Positions 1 through 9,786 of a stretch of 50,014 nucleotides of DNA are shown here, one piece after another. Source of the DNA: Polaribacter sp. Its GTDB lineage: Bacteria > Bacteroidota > Bacteroidia > Flavobacteriales > Flavobacteriaceae. Every line of letters begins with the position of its first letter. The stretch's first letter is position 1. The stretch is taken from contig DYMN01000017.1 in the NCBI GenBank assembly GCA_020740485.1, forward strand, positions 1 through 50,014, written 5' to 3'. The notes beneath the pieces were generated by a model. It was given only the letters and a program-made list of their open reading frames with translations. It ran no database searches and was not told where the DNA came from. The translations under genes and the position numbers were made by a program.

Positions 1-843
1 ACTTATGGAAATAATACCAATTCGTCGCATAATGTAAGAGATTTGAATACGGCATTAGGCAGAATGTCAGCGTTGGGAGCTACTTCTCTATTAATTCCCG
101 GTCCAAAAATGATTTGGCATTTTGCGGATCTTGGTATGCAAAATTCAATTTATACTTGTACAAACGGTACAGTAAATGATGAAAGTGCTACCATAGCCGG
201 AGATTGCAAATTAGCTACTAAACCACAGCCACAATGGACTGAAAACTGGCTTAACATTGCCCAAAGAAGTCAAATATACAATGATTGGGCAAAAATGATT
301 GCTCTTAAAATCAATGAACCTGTTTTTGAAGGCGATTATTCTATTGATTCGAGTGACACTGATTTAACTCCTCGAATTTATATTTATAACACCGCAATAC
401 CTACAGACCAATTGCGCAATGTCGTAATTTTAGCCAACTTTGACGTGGTTGCACAAAATATAGTTCCTGATTTTCCCTATACCGGAAATTGGTATAATTT
501 GATGGATAACAGCACTTTAAATGTTACAAGCACCACGAATCCTATCAATATTGAAGCAGGTGGTTATAGAATTTATGGAAACAAAGCTTCAACATTAAGT
601 CAGGAAAATTTATTAACTGAAGCAGTAAAAATCTATCCCAATCCGGCACAAGATTCATTTTCAGTTATTACAGAAGATGAAATTGAACATATTAAAATAT
701 TTGACATAACCGGAAAAATAGTCAAAACGTTTAACAAAGCAAACGAAAATTCTTACGATATTTCTCAATTAAAACCTGCCTTGTACTTAGTAAAGATACA
801 AACTGATAAAGGTTTCGGAGTACAACGTTTAGTTATTGAATAA
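1..843 (+). CDS. GH13 alpha-amylase-like secreted enzyme, C-terminal part, T9SS type A tail (5' truncated)
   Basis: The frame is open from the first base, so the gene starts outside the window. The first ~190 residues resemble the end of a GH13 alpha-amylase barrel plus its C-terminal beta domain: the stretch ALGRMSALGATSLLIPGPKM followed by IWHFADLG matches the GPKMIWQFGELG region of Bacteroidota alpha-amylases. The last ~75 residues form a T9SS type A sorting domain (YPNPAQDSF, IFDITGKIVK, LKPALYLVKI, ending QRLVIE), which directs export through the outer membrane and is usually cleaved. The likely role is extracellular hydrolysis of starch-like glucans. The catalytic residues lie upstream and cannot be checked. 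The T9SS tail is certain; the enzyme class is inferred from a short region. Confidence 0.78.
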   Translation, partial: TYGNNTNSSHNVRDLNTALGRMSALGATSLLIPGPKMIWHFADLGMQNSIYTCTNGTVNDESATIAGDCKLATKPQPQWTENWLNIAQRSQIYNDWAKMIALKINEPVFEGDYSIDSSDTDLTPRIYIYNTAIPTDQLRNVVILANFDVVAQNIVPDFPYTGNWYNLMDNSTLNVTSTTNPINIEAGGYRIYGNKASTLSQENLLTEAVKIYPNPAQDSFSVITEDEIEHIKIFDITGKIVKTFNKANENSYDISQLKPALYLVKIQTDKGFGVQRLVIE

Positions 844-862
844 GATTTATTAAACTTCTATT

Positions 863-897
863 AAAAGCGTCAACATGTATTGTTTGACGCTTTTTTT
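863..897 (+). terminator. Rho-independent terminator of the amylase-like gene
   Basis: An 11-bp stem (AAAAGCGTCAA / TTGACGCTTTT) is followed by a T run, 20 bases after the stop codon. Confidence 0.8.
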
Positions 898-1073
898 ATG
901 CAAATGACGAGCTGTTTTATGCAAATGTCAAGGAAAAAGCAAAACCAACTATTTTTTAAACCAATTAAAAAATTTCAACGTGAAGTCATTTAAACTTTTT
1001 ATTATGGGCCAAAATTGAATTGAAATTTTATCAGTTAAAGTATTTATAAAGTTCAAAATGGGTTGAATGACTG

Positions 1074-2126
1074 TTACAGATACTTTCGGGCATAAGCTAA
1101 TCCAAACGAAATAACTAAATAGACCCAACCATACAAACTGCCAAATAAGGAACCCACAAGTATTGCAAACAACAGGTACGAAAGTGGAATCAGAACAATA
1201 CTATAAGCGAGCCTGTAGGTAGATAGCATCACTATATCTTTTACTTTTTGTTTTATCTTTTGCCATGCTAAAATCGGAATGATGGTATTTACAGAAAAAA
1301 GAAAAGTAAACACTTTTGATAAAAATGATTCTTTTGAAACTTGATTGGGATTCACTTTCAATGTATCCGGCTCTAACAAGTTTAATGCGCTGATGCTCTG
1401 ATTAGCTATAACCGGATTCGTAAAATCAATGCCTTCGCTTTTTAATTTGTTTTCAATTAAATCGTGTTGTTCAAGTGATTCTATATGAGTGGTTAATTCA
1501 GTTAGTGCATTAAATACTTCTGTTTTAAAATTTTCAATACTTGAATTTTCATCATTAGGGTTGTAAAATTCTGATGCAGCAAATGGTTTGCCAATATGAA
1601 TAGCCACTTTTTTAAATGGTTTTACTAAGTTTTCGTAATTAATTCCCACCGGGATGACTAACAAATCTTTTTCTGCATTTTTTTCTAAATAACCAAAAGC
1701 AATTCTGATAAATCCTTTACTCAAAGTTCTTACCCTGCGCGGAAAACCGTGATTTCCTTCCGGGAAAATTAAAACAGACTCATTTTGATCAAAAATAGTG
1801 TAACATTGCTCAAAAACTTCCTGATTTTTTTGTAGGGTATCTACTCCATCTCTGATACGATAAATAGGAATCATATTGATACTTCGAAGAAAAAAAGATG
1901 CTATTGAATTTTTGAAAGCACTTGCACGAGTAAGAAAATGAAATAGGATGGGTAAATTCGTTGCTATTAAAATAGGGTCAATTAGCCCATTTCTGTGATT
2001 GGCAACAAATAAAACAGGGGTGTTTTTCGGAACATTTTCTTTCCCGATTACTTCAATTTTTTTGAAATAAACAAGCAAACCAATATGAACATAAGTCCTA
2101 ATGATTTTATACCACAAGTTTTTCAA
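1074..2126 (-). CDS. Lysophospholipid acyltransferase family protein (PlsC-like)
   Basis: Probable acyl transfer to a glycerol-phosphate lipid at the inner membrane. The acyltransferase block I is NHRNGLIDP (H44, D50) and block III is FPEG at residues 121-124, followed by the basic stretch RRVRTLSKG. The His and Asp are five residues apart, as in related Bacteroidota GPAT-like proteins, rather than four. The last ~80 residues hold two or three hydrophobic membrane segments. The gene stands alone, facing the amylase gene. An in-frame stop lies two codons upstream of the chosen start, which is TTG; another TTG is three codons further in, so the exact start is uncertain. The substrate cannot be told from sequence. 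Confidence 0.8.
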   Translation of the reverse strand: MKNLWYKIIRTYVHIGLLVYFKKIEVIGKENVPKNTPVLFVANHRNGLIDPILIATNLPILFHFLTRASAFKNSIASFFLRSINMIPIYRIRDGVDTLQKNQEVFEQCYTIFDQNESVLIFPEGNHGFPRRVRTLSKGFIRIAFGYLEKNAEKDLLVIPVGINYENLVKPFKKVAIHIGKPFAASEFYNPNDENSSIENFKTEVFNALTELTTHIESLEQHDLIENKLKSEGIDFTNPVIANQSISALNLLEPDTLKVNPNQVSKESFLSKVFTFLFSVNTIIPILAWQKIKQKVKDIVMLSTYRLAYSIVLIPLSYLLFAILVGSLFGSLYGWVYLVISFGLAYARKYL

Positions 2127-2298
2127 GTTTTAGATTTTTAGATTAGATAAATTTTTGAGTTAAAATAGGCTCAAAAAGCCCAAGATTAGAAGGCAGCTAT
2201 TTTGTTAAGCTACGTTTGCAGTAAAGAAAAAAATGTTGAGCTCCAATTTTTAAAGAATTTTTGTTTTATTATAGAGTCATTTAATTGACCCCATTAGA

Positions 2299-3195
2299 TT
2301 AACTTGGTTTTCTGCCCCAATACCAAGCCAAAGCCATTCCGGACACTAAATCCCAAACTCCCCAAAACGCAGCAAATAACGCCATACCACCCATTCCTTG
2401 AAAAATACCAAAAATAAGTAACAGTCCTAATCCTGAATTTTGAATTCCGGTCTCTATTGCAATAGTTTTGGCATTTTGAAAAGACAATTTAAATGCTTTA
2501 GACGTATAGTATCCCAATATATACGCTAAGATATTATGTGCCACAACCAACCAAAAAACCAAATGAATATGATTAACAAACAAATCCCAGTTTTTATAAA
2601 AGGCGAGAATGATTAACACAAAAAAGAAAATCATCGAAACCGGTTTAAGAACTTTTGATAATTGCTTTGCTATTTTTGGAAGATAATTTCGAATCAACAT
2701 ACCCACAATCAAAGGAATACCCATTAGTAACATTACCACTCTTGCCATTTCATAAAAACTCAAAGAGATTTCTTTTAGTAATGCTTTTGTAGGGGCATAC
2801 AAACTACCCCAAAACTCAAAGTTGAGCGGCGTCATAAAAACTGCCAAAAAAGTGGCAAACGCAGTAAGACTGATAGAAAGCGCTACATTGGCTTTAGCTG
2901 TTTTCGAATAGAAATTAGAAACATTTCCACCAGGTACAGCCCCTATTAATAGCATACCCAACGCAATACTAGGATGTGGCTTTATAATAATAACCATCAA
3001 AAAAGTGAGAATAGGTAAAAGTATAAATTGGGATAACAGACCAACAGATACTATTTTTGGATTTTTAAAAAGTACTTTAAAATCATCCAAAGTAATATCT
3101 AATGCTATCCCAAACATAATGATTGCCAGAGCAATATTGAGAATATGTAATTCTGTGGGATTAAAATTAATGCGGATTTGGTCTATGTCGGTCAA
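2299..3195 (-). CDS. Bile acid:sodium symporter family (BASS) transporter
   Basis: Integral membrane protein of about nine or ten hydrophobic segments, related to the NTCP/ASBT and YocS group that moves organic acids with sodium. Family signatures are PGGNVSN (about residues 99-105 counted from 3228) and IETGIQNSGLG (258-268), the two crossed-helix regions that line the substrate site. The frame is open to a TTG at 3228, but that TTG is the end of a TAATTTTG promoter element (3226-3233), so I place the start at the next TTG (3195); either way the first membrane helix is intact. The substrate is unknown, since bacterial members take up pantoate, organic acids or sterols. It is divergent from the YyaL-like gene with only 44-77 bp between them. 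Confidence 0.83.
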   Translation of the reverse strand: MTDIDQIRINFNPTELHILNIALAIIMFGIALDITLDDFKVLFKNPKIVSVGLLSQFILLPILTFLMVIIIKPHPSIALGMLLIGAVPGGNVSNFYSKTAKANVALSISLTAFATFLAVFMTPLNFEFWGSLYAPTKALLKEISLSFYEMARVVMLLMGIPLIVGMLIRNYLPKIAKQLSKVLKPVSMIFFFVLIILAFYKNWDLFVNHIHLVFWLVVAHNILAYILGYYTSKAFKLSFQNAKTIAIETGIQNSGLGLLLIFGIFQGMGGMALFAAFWGVWDLVSGMALAWYWGRKPS

Positions 3196-3225
3196 ATAAT
3201 ATTCTTTCTGTTTGGTTAGTTTAAG

Positions 3226-3252
3226 CAAAATTACATTTTTTTTCTAACTTCG
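3226..3252. promoter_or_regulatory. Back-to-back promoter elements between the BASS and YyaL-like genes
   Basis: The minus strand carries TAATTTTG (3226-3233), an exact Bacteroidota -7 element. The plus strand carries TAACTTCG (3245-3252), a looser match, 20 bp before the ATG at 3273. No clear -33 TTG was found for either. Confidence 0.45.
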
Positions 3253-3272
3253 CACTTCTAAAAACTACTAAA

Positions 3273-5324
3273 ATGTCGGAACACAAAATTCCCAATGCAC
3301 TCATCTACGAGTCGAGTCCATATTTATTGCAACACGCCTACAATCCGGTACAATGGCACGCTTGGAATGATGAAACACTTGCAAAAGCCCAAAAACAAAA
3401 CAAATTATTGTTACTTTCCATTGGTTATGCCACTTGTCATTGGTGTCACGTGATGGAACGCGAAAGCTTTGAAAATCAAGAAGTAGCACAAGTGATGAAC
3501 CAATATTTTATTTGTATCAAAGTGGATAGAGAAGAGCGTCCGGATGTGGATCAAATCTATATGGATGCCGTTCATTTGCTTACCGGTCGTGGAGGTTGGC
3601 CCCTCCACTCCATCGCGCTTCCAGACGGGAAACCTTTTTGGGGTGGAACCTATTTTCCTAAAAATAATTGGATTAATGCGCTCACAGAAATCAACCGAAT
3701 TTGGACAACAGAACCCCAAAAGATCTATGAATATGCAGAAAATTTGACCCAAGGTATTCGTCAAAAAGAGATTGTCCCCGAAAATGAAAATTCCATTCAG
3801 TTGAACAAAATGGCATTACAAAGCATCGTGCAACAATGGAAAACCCAGTTTGATTCCAATTGGGGTGGAATGAATCGTGCCCCAAAATTTCCTTTACCTA
3901 ACAATTATTATTTTTTGATGCGGTATGCACATCAAACAAAAGATGCCGCATTAGCAACTTTCATTGAATTTACCTTGACCAAAATGGCTTATGGTGGCAT
4001 TTTTGATGCTATCAATGGTGGTTTTGCACGCTATTCTACCGATGAAAAATGGCACATACCGCACTTTGAAAAAATGCTGTATGACAATGCACAATTGGTA
4101 AGTTTATATGCAGATGCTTATTTGATTTATAAAAACCCATTGTTTAAAGAAGTGGTAGATGAAACGTTACAATTTGTTCAGAATGAATTGTATGACGGTG
4201 AAACCGGTGGGTTTTATTCCGCATTAGACGCTGACAGTGAAAACGCTTTGGGAATCAAAGAAGAAGGGGCTTATTATGTGTGGAAAGAACAAGAATTGCA
4301 GAAAATCTTAGGTAGTGATTTTGAAATTTTTTCGCAATATTTCAATATCAATGCATTAGGGCATTGGGAACACGGTAATTATGTATTGCTCCGCATGGAA
4401 TCGGATGAAGATTTTGCCACAAAAAACCAACTTTCCAAGCCTGAATTGACAGCAAAAAAGAAAGTGTGGAAAGATAAATTGCGAAAACATCAATCCTTGC
4501 GACCTCGACCGTTATTGGACGACAAAATGCTTACCTCGTGGAATGCCTTGATGTGCAAAGGATTTACCGATGCTTATCGCGTTTTTCAAAAAACAGAATA
4601 TCTCAACGTTGCTGAGCGCAATATGAATTTTTTACTTCATAAATCAAAGAGAACTGACGGTGGGCTCAATAGAAATTATAAAAATGGTGTAAGCAAAATA
4701 AATGCCTATCTTGAAGATTACAGTATTGTAATTGATGCTTTAATTGCCTTGTATGAAACCACTTTTAATGAAAAATATTTACGGGAAGCCCAACATTTCA
4801 CGGAATACCTTTTACAGCATTTCGCTGATTCGGATTCCGAATTATTCTATTTCACCTCAGATGAAGATGCTGAATTAATTCACCGAAAAATTGATTTTTT
4901 GGACAATGTGATTGCTTCGGGCAATTCTATTATGGCAATAAACTTATTTAAATTGGGGCATTTGTTGGAAAACGCTTCCTATGTTGAGAAAAGTAAAAGA
5001 ATGGTGGAAAGTGTATTTTCCAGCAAAATCAATTACCCTTCAAGTTTCAGTAATTGGTTACAATTGTCAATGAATTTTATATTTGATTTCTATGAAATAG
5101 CCATTTCCGGCACAAAAGCTCAAGAGAAGAATCTTGAGTTAATGCAATATTATATCCCGAATAAAGTCACAGCCGGAAGTTGTGAAGAAAGTAACATTCC
5201 CTTGTTACAACAACGCTTTAATTTGAAAAAAACCAATATATTTGTCTGCGCTAATCAGATGTGTTTTGCACCTGAAAATGACATTTATCAAGCTATACAA
5301 CCTATACTTAACTCCGGTAACTAA
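3273..5324 (+). CDS. Thioredoxin-fold DUF255 protein (YyaL / SPATA20 family)
   Basis: The N-terminal ~165 residues form a thioredoxin-like DUF255 domain with the signature CHWCHVM (CxxC at 55-58), preceded by the conserved [14 protein letters not shown]. The remainder is a (alpha/alpha)6 toroid-like region related to N-acylglucosamine 2-epimerases and glycosidases. At 683 residues it has the full family length. No signal peptide is seen, so it is probably cytoplasmic. The biochemical role of the family is not settled; a redox or sugar-related function is usually proposed. The stop codon overlaps the ATG of the next gene (TAATG), which suggests the two are translated together. Confidence 0.9.
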   Translation: MSEHKIPNALIYESSPYLLQHAYNPVQWHAWNDETLAKAQKQNKLLLLSIGYATCHWCHVMERESFENQEVAQVMNQYFICIKVDREERPDVDQIYMDAVHLLTGRGGWPLHSIALPDGKPFWGGTYFPKNNWINALTEINRIWTTEPQKIYEYAENLTQGIRQKEIVPENENSIQLNKMALQSIVQQWKTQFDSNWGGMNRAPKFPLPNNYYFLMRYAHQTKDAALATFIEFTLTKMAYGGIFDAINGGFARYSTDEKWHIPHFEKMLYDNAQLVSLYADAYLIYKNPLFKEVVDETLQFVQNELYDGETGGFYSALDADSENALGIKEEGAYYVWKEQELQKILGSDFEIFSQYFNINALGHWEHGNYVLLRMESDEDFATKNQLSKPELTAKKKVWKDKLRKHQSLRPRPLLDDKMLTSWNALMCKGFTDAYRVFQKTEYLNVAERNMNFLLHKSKRTDGGLNRNYKNGVSKINAYLEDYSIVIDALIALYETTFNEKYLREAQHFTEYLLQHFADSDSELFYFTSDEDAELIHRKIDFLDNVIASGNSIMAINLFKLGHLLENASYVEKSKRMVESVFSSKINYPSSFSNWLQLSMNFIFDFYEIAISGTKAQEKNLELMQYYIPNKVTAGSCEESNIPLLQQRFNLKKTNIFVCANQMCFAPENDIYQAIQPILNSGN

Positions 5325-6145
5325 TGGAAAAACTAACCAATACTGAATTTTTTATCTCCTCATTTAGAGACTTAATTTTTAAACATAGCACCAAATTTAT
5401 AGCCGCCTTACTCATTTTAATTATTGGTTTTTGGATCATAAAAAAAATGAGTGTAGCGGTAAAGAAAATTTTAGAAAAACGCAATGTAGATGATAGTCTT
5501 AGTCATTTTTTGGTTGCCTTAACCAGAATAAGCTTAAAAGTACTTCTTATTTTTACGGTATTGACGCAAGCAGGTGTTAATACCACCTCATTTATCGCCG
5601 CTTTGGGTGCAGCCGGTTTGGCTATTGGATTGGCATTGCAAGGATCGCTTTCTAACTTTGCAGGTGGGGTTTTGATTTTGTTTTTTAAACCCTTCAAAAT
5701 TGACGATTTTATTGAAGCGCAAGGGCAAAAAGGAAATGTAAAAGAAATTCAAATATTCACTACAAAACTTTTAACGCCTGAAGGTCGTTTGGCTATTATT
5801 CCCAACGGTATCTTGGCTAATGGAAATGTCATCAATTTTACTGCCGAAGGGATTGCCAGAGTTGATGTCAATATCGGAATAGCTTATAATGCTGACATCA
5901 AAAAAGCAAGAGAAGTGTTATTGGAAGCTATGAAAAATCACCCTGATGTGATGAAAGATCCGGAACCTTTTGTTGGAGTGAGCTCGCTGGGCGAAAGCGC
6001 TGTTAATTTGGTGGTGAGATCTTGGACACATCCTGACGATTATTGGAAAGTGTTTTATGATATCACCGAACAAGGAAAAACAGCGTTAGATCAATCAAAA
6101 ATAATGATTCCATTTCCACAACGTGAAGTGAAAATTATTTCATAA
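5324..6145 (+). CDS. Small-conductance mechanosensitive channel (MscS family)
   Basis: Inner-membrane channel that opens on membrane tension to release solutes after hypo-osmotic shock. At 273 residues it is the size of the simple three-helix E. coli MscS. TM1 is about 24-40, TM2 about 62-82, and the pore helix TM3 about 90-115 shows the expected glycine/alanine pattern (LGAAGLAIGLALQGSLSN). The cytoplasmic beta domain follows, with KPFKIDDFI and the conserved IPNG. The start overlaps the stop of the upstream gene, so they form a two-gene operon. Confidence 0.92.
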   Translation: MEKLTNTEFFISSFRDLIFKHSTKFIAALLILIIGFWIIKKMSVAVKKILEKRNVDDSLSHFLVALTRISLKVLLIFTVLTQAGVNTTSFIAALGAAGLAIGLALQGSLSNFAGGVLILFFKPFKIDDFIEAQGQKGNVKEIQIFTTKLLTPEGRLAIIPNGILANGNVINFTAEGIARVDVNIGIAYNADIKKAREVLLEAMKNHPDVMKDPEPFVGVSSLGESAVNLVVRSWTHPDDYWKVFYDITEQGKTALDQSKIMIPFPQREVKIIS

Positions 6146-6196
6146 CTCATTATATTTTAAGGGAATAATGATGTCAGTCTAAAAACTGTTAATTTT

Positions 6197-6284
6197 GGGC
6201 TAAAGCCCCGTAAGCGCTTGATTTTCATTTACCCCGCCCTTAAGGGCGGGGTAAATGATCTACGTGTCATTCAGGGCTTTAGCC
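6197..6284. repeat. Nested GC-rich inverted repeat (REP-like element)
   Basis: The core is a perfect palindrome at 6225-6258 centred on CTTAAG, with arms containing TACCCCGCCC and GGGCGGGGTA. Outside it lie an 11-bp inverted pair, GGCTAAAGCCC (6198-6208) and GGGCTTTAGCC (6274-6284). The GC content is far above the AT-rich surroundings. It occupies most of the 299-bp gap between the convergent mscS and DUF486 genes. The layout resembles REP elements mobilised by RAYT transposases, but no transposase is nearby. It could also act as a two-way terminator. Confidence 0.7.
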
Positions 6285-6444
6285 ACATTGATAAAAATTA
6301 TGACTATTTTTTAGACCGTGCTCTATTTGAATTTAAAAATAGTTATTACGCAAAGTAGAAGTCCGTTTTTTAAACCTATAAGTCACTTATTACTTCTTCG
6401 CGTAAATCCGTTCTTTAACTAAGTATTGCTTTTTGTAAGCAACC

Positions 6445-6813
6445 TTACTTTTTAAACATAAAATAAACCGCCAAAATCAAAAACACAAAAGCAATGATAT
6501 GATTGGTGCGAAAAGTTTCGGTTTTGAAAACGATTAAAGTAAACAAGGCAAACACCAATAAACTAATAACTTCTTGAATTACTTTAAGTTGAATAAGGGT
6601 AAAAGGTCCTCCATTTCCTTTAAAACCAATTCGATTAGCAGGAACTTGAAAAAAGTATTCAAACAAGGCAATGCCCCAACTCACTAATACAATTCCTACC
6701 AAACTCAATCGAGCAAACCAATGCCATTCTTTAAATTTCAAATGACCATACCACGCCAAAGTCATAAAAGTATTGGACAAAATCAGTAAGGAAATGGTGA
6801 AAAATGCTTTCAT
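6445..6813 (-). CDS. DMT family protein, DUF486
   Basis: Small membrane protein of 122 residues with four predicted hydrophobic segments. The family signature NTFMTLAWYGHLKF is at about residues 14-27, and the loop PANRIGFKGNGGPFTLIQLK is typical of DUF486. The family is related to small drug/metabolite transporters, but no substrate is established. It is a single gene whose ATG is preceded by about 440 bp of non-coding DNA. Confidence 0.85.
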   Translation of the reverse strand: MKAFFTISLLILSNTFMTLAWYGHLKFKEWHWFARLSLVGIVLVSWGIALFEYFFQVPANRIGFKGNGGPFTLIQLKVIQEVISLLVFALFTLIVFKTETFRTNHIIAFVFLILAVYFMFKK

Positions 6814-7130
6814 TTTTATATATCAGTTAAAACGTACAAAAATAGAATTTTATGATATTTAAAACATTCAATTCACCAAATTAGGTCAATTTTAGTGAAT
6901 ACAATCACTGAAATTGATTAATCTTAACACAAATGTGAAGAAAAAATGTTAGAAAATGAAGTCCAAAGACGAGACAATCGGTTTTAAAAAACTTATACTG
7001 CACAATGTAATACTGAGAAAAAAATTTACACTTTTAAATAGGTTTATAATTTTTTTGAATTGAAATAAGATTTAGAATAATTTGGCAAAAGATTGTGTCG
7101 CTTAATACAATTCAAATTTTTCAAATAGAA
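6814..7130. other. AT-rich intergenic stretch with no recognised feature
   Basis: Part of the 438-bp gap between the DUF486 gene and the M1 peptidase gene. I see no gene, RNA or strong hairpin here. The rest of the gap holds a terminator (7131-7160) and a tandem repeat (7188-7256). Confidence 0.5.
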
Positions 7131-7160
7131 AACCCACCTAGTTCAAAAACCAAGTGGGTT
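7131..7160 (-). terminator. Terminator downstream of the M1 peptidase gene
   Basis: A 7-bp stem (AACCCAC / GTGGGTT) with partial extension is followed on the minus strand by TTTTCTATTTG. Confidence 0.6.
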
Positions 7161-7187
7161 AATTTTATAACGGATTTATCTAAAATT

Positions 7188-7256
7188 AAATCTCAATTCT
7201 CAAATCTCATTATTCAAATCTCACTACTCAAATCTCATTACTCAAATCTCACTACT
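7188..7256. repeat. Five tandem copies of a 14-bp unit over the peptidase stop codon
   Basis: Units at 7201, 7215, 7229 and 7243 read CAAATCTCAYTAYT with differences only at the pyrimidine positions. A slightly degenerate unit lies at 7188-7200. The last unit includes the stop codon of the M1 peptidase gene (7252-7254). Confidence 0.85.
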
Positions 7257-9528
7257 GTTTCGACTTAAATTCCTCAAACTTATCTTTCACTTCGCGTTTG
7301 GGCCAAAAATTATTTTCCAAATTCACATCGGCTGTGATTTCTTTGGGGTCAATGATGATTTCTTTGATTTCTTTTTCACTTGGGAATACTTTGCTCACTT
7401 GATTTTCATTGAGTCTCCATATCAAAGCTGGGAAATTAAAACTCTCTTTACTGCCATCTGTATAAACGATATCCACCAAGATAGGCATCACCAAATCACC
7501 GGGTTTTTCAAACACAATTTCATAAAAGTATTTCATATTCTTCAAATTGGTTTGTTCCTCTTTGGTGAAATTTTTATCCAAATAGTCTTTTAAAATTTGG
7601 AAATTTTCCACCGGATTGGTATTACTTTCATATTCAGGTTTGTAATCAGCACTAGTTTTTCCTACTAAATGTATCATTTTCGGAAACTGATCTACAGGCA
7701 TTCCATAGGCAGCAGCCATATTTTTAACGCGTGTGGTGGGTTCATCGGTCAAGACAAATTGGTTAACTTCTTTGATACCTATATCATTTACGTCGGTGGT
7801 GTAAAACCAACCGCGCCAAAACCAGTCTAAATCCATTCCCGAAGCGTCTTCCATCGTGCGGAAAAAGTCTGCTACACTCGGATGTTTGAATTTCCAACGG
7901 TTGGCATAGGTTTTAAATGCATAGTCAAATAACTCGTGCCCCATAATAAATTCGCGTAGCATATACAATCCTGCTGCAGGTTTATGATAGGCATTTTTTC
8001 CACTGTTATGCACCAAATCGTGTTGGGTCATAATAGGCTCTAAAGTACTTTGATCACCTGTCATATATTCTACTATATCTTTAGGATAGCCACGTGATTG
8101 AAAATCAGGTTCGTATTCCTCTTGTGCCAATAATTGCACAAAAGTATTTAATCCTTCGTCCATCCAACCCCATTGACGTTCATCAGAATTGATAATCATC
8201 GGAAACCAATTGTGTCCCACTTCATGAGTAATAACTCCAACTGTTCCTCTGTAGGTTTGTTTAGACCAAGTGCCATCTTCTTTTGGACGACCGCCATTGA
8301 AACAAATCATTGGATATTCCATTCCTTGTTGGTTGGCATTGATAGAAATGGCTTTTGGGTAAGGATAATCGAAAGTGCGGGCAGAATAGGATTTCAAGGT
8401 GTGTACTACTACTTTAGTAGAAACTTGTTCCCAAAGCGGATTGCCCTCTTTTGGGTATAAGGAAACTGCCATAACGGTTTTACTTCCCAATTTTACGGCT
8501 TGCGTATCATAAATAAATTTTCGGGAAGTGGCAAAAGCAAAATCACGCACATTTTGGGCTTTGTAATACCAAGTTTTGGTTTTTTCGGAAAAACCTTTTT
8601 CATTGGCTTCTGCTTCGGCTTGCGTTACCACTATCGTAGGTTTGTCATACGATTTTTGAGCCTCTAAATAGCGTTTGTATTGGTCTTTGGTAAACACTTC
8701 TTGCGGGTTTTGTAAATCACCTGTCGCTTCCATAATATGGTCAGCAGGCGTAGTGATTTTTACATCGTAATTTCCAAAAACCAATGAAAACTCACCGGTA
8801 CCGAGAAATTGTAGGGTTTGCCACCCTTCTGCATCATTATAAACCGCCATTCGTGGGAAAAACTGTGCAATGATATACAAATTGTTGCCATCTTTATCAA
8901 AATGTTCATATCCCGAACGCCCACGGTGTATCATATAATTATTGACATTGTACCACCATTTCATTTTGAAAACAAATTGACCTTTGCTTGGAATCGGTTT
9001 ATCCAAATTGATGCGCATCATGGTCTCATTGATGGTATAAGATAAATCCTTGCCGGATGTGTCTTTTACGTAATCCAATTTATAACCACCGTCATAAGGT
9101 TTACCCATAAAATCTTCTACATATTTCTGGGGTTGATAGCCCATTGCCGGACCATCACCATTGGTCTGTTTACTCAACGAGTTCGGTTTTTGTATATTTT
9201 GATCCAACTGTACCCACAGATAATCCAAAGCATCCGGTGAATTATTGGTATATGTTACGGTTGCTTCACCGTATATACGTTGGTTTTTATCATCTAAGGT
9301 GATGTTCATCACATAGTCGGCTTGCTGTTGATAATAAGCAAATCCCGGTGCCCCCGATGCCGTTCTGAAGGCATTAGGTGTAGGCAATTCTTCTTGCAAT
9401 TGCTTGAATTTGCTGGTGTTATAGTGCCCATGCGGAATAGTTTTTAAGGAATCATTTTTGGGCTGTTGGGCAAAGAAACTGCCATAAAATAGGGAAAAAG
9501 CGAAGAAAAACAAAATACGTGCTCTCAT
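7252..9528 (-). CDS. Secreted M1 family zinc metallopeptidase
   Basis: Aminopeptidase-type enzyme, probably periplasmic or at the cell surface. Counting from the ATG at 9528 (758 residues), a signal peptide covers about residues 1-20 (RARILFFFAFSLFYGSFFAQ). The zinc site is HEVGH (435-439) followed after 18 residues by Glu-458 in WMDEGLNTF, the M1 pattern HExxH-x18-E. QGMEYP (about 401-406) takes the place of the GAMEN exopeptidase motif. The frame continues to a TTG at 9558, but this lies in the TAATTTTG promoter element, and the ATG restores a normal signal peptide. No T9SS tail is present. Single-gene unit with its own terminator. Confidence 0.9.
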   Translation of the reverse strand: MRARILFFFAFSLFYGSFFAQQPKNDSLKTIPHGHYNTSKFKQLQEELPTPNAFRTASGAPGFAYYQQQADYVMNITLDDKNQRIYGEATVTYTNNSPDALDYLWVQLDQNIQKPNSLSKQTNGDGPAMGYQPQKYVEDFMGKPYDGGYKLDYVKDTSGKDLSYTINETMMRINLDKPIPSKGQFVFKMKWWYNVNNYMIHRGRSGYEHFDKDGNNLYIIAQFFPRMAVYNDAEGWQTLQFLGTGEFSLVFGNYDVKITTPADHIMEATGDLQNPQEVFTKDQYKRYLEAQKSYDKPTIVVTQAEAEANEKGFSEKTKTWYYKAQNVRDFAFATSRKFIYDTQAVKLGSKTVMAVSLYPKEGNPLWEQVSTKVVVHTLKSYSARTFDYPYPKAISINANQQGMEYPMICFNGGRPKEDGTWSKQTYRGTVGVITHEVGHNWFPMIINSDERQWGWMDEGLNTFVQLLAQEEYEPDFQSRGYPKDIVEYMTGDQSTLEPIMTQHDLVHNSGKNAYHKPAAGLYMLREFIMGHELFDYAFKTYANRWKFKHPSVADFFRTMEDASGMDLDWFWRGWFYTTDVNDIGIKEVNQFVLTDEPTTRVKNMAAAYGMPVDQFPKMIHLVGKTSADYKPEYESNTNPVENFQILKDYLDKNFTKEEQTNLKNMKYFYEIVFEKPGDLVMPILVDIVYTDGSKESFNFPALIWRLNENQVSKVFPSEKEIKEIIIDPKEITADVNLENNFWPKREVKDKFEEFKSKQ

Positions 9529-9555
9529 TGCTGGATAAATCTTATAATTAAAATT

Positions 9556-9563
9556 CAAAATTA
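9556..9563 (-). promoter_or_regulatory. -7 promoter element (TAATTTTG) of the M1 peptidase gene
   Basis: Exact match to TAnnTTTG, 27 bp before the ATG at 9528. It contains the false TTG start at 9558. Confidence 0.6.
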
Positions 9564-9711
9564 GGATTTATTATGATTAAAATATAACCTTTTAAAAATA
9601 TTAAACCCATCTGTATCATTATTAGAAACTCAATATTACTATTTGTTACATTAGTTTTAGAAAATTAAACCGAAAATTGAATATTAAAACCTCGTATGAA
9701 AGCTAAACATC

Positions 9712-9765
9712 AAAAAAATCCCGTTCTGTCATTTACAAAACGGGATTTTAAATTTTAATGAAAAA
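9712..9765. terminator. Terminator copy A, part of a 54-bp direct repeat
   Basis: An 11-bp perfect stem (AAAATCCCGTT / AACGGGATTTT) with a T-rich flank on both strands, 21 bp past the stop of the ATPase gene. The 54 bases are identical to 11302-11355. Confidence 0.85.
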
Positions 9766-9786
9766 CTTTTGAATCGTAGAACAATC

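Noticed and set aside
3411..3764. 117-codon minus-strand frame inside the YyaL-like gene
   Set aside because: It is antisense to a strongly conserved protein, has no recognisable domain, and looks like a shadow of that gene.
7188..7256. Possible CRISPR array
   Set aside because: The units are 14 bp, directly tandem and without spacers, so this is a minisatellite.
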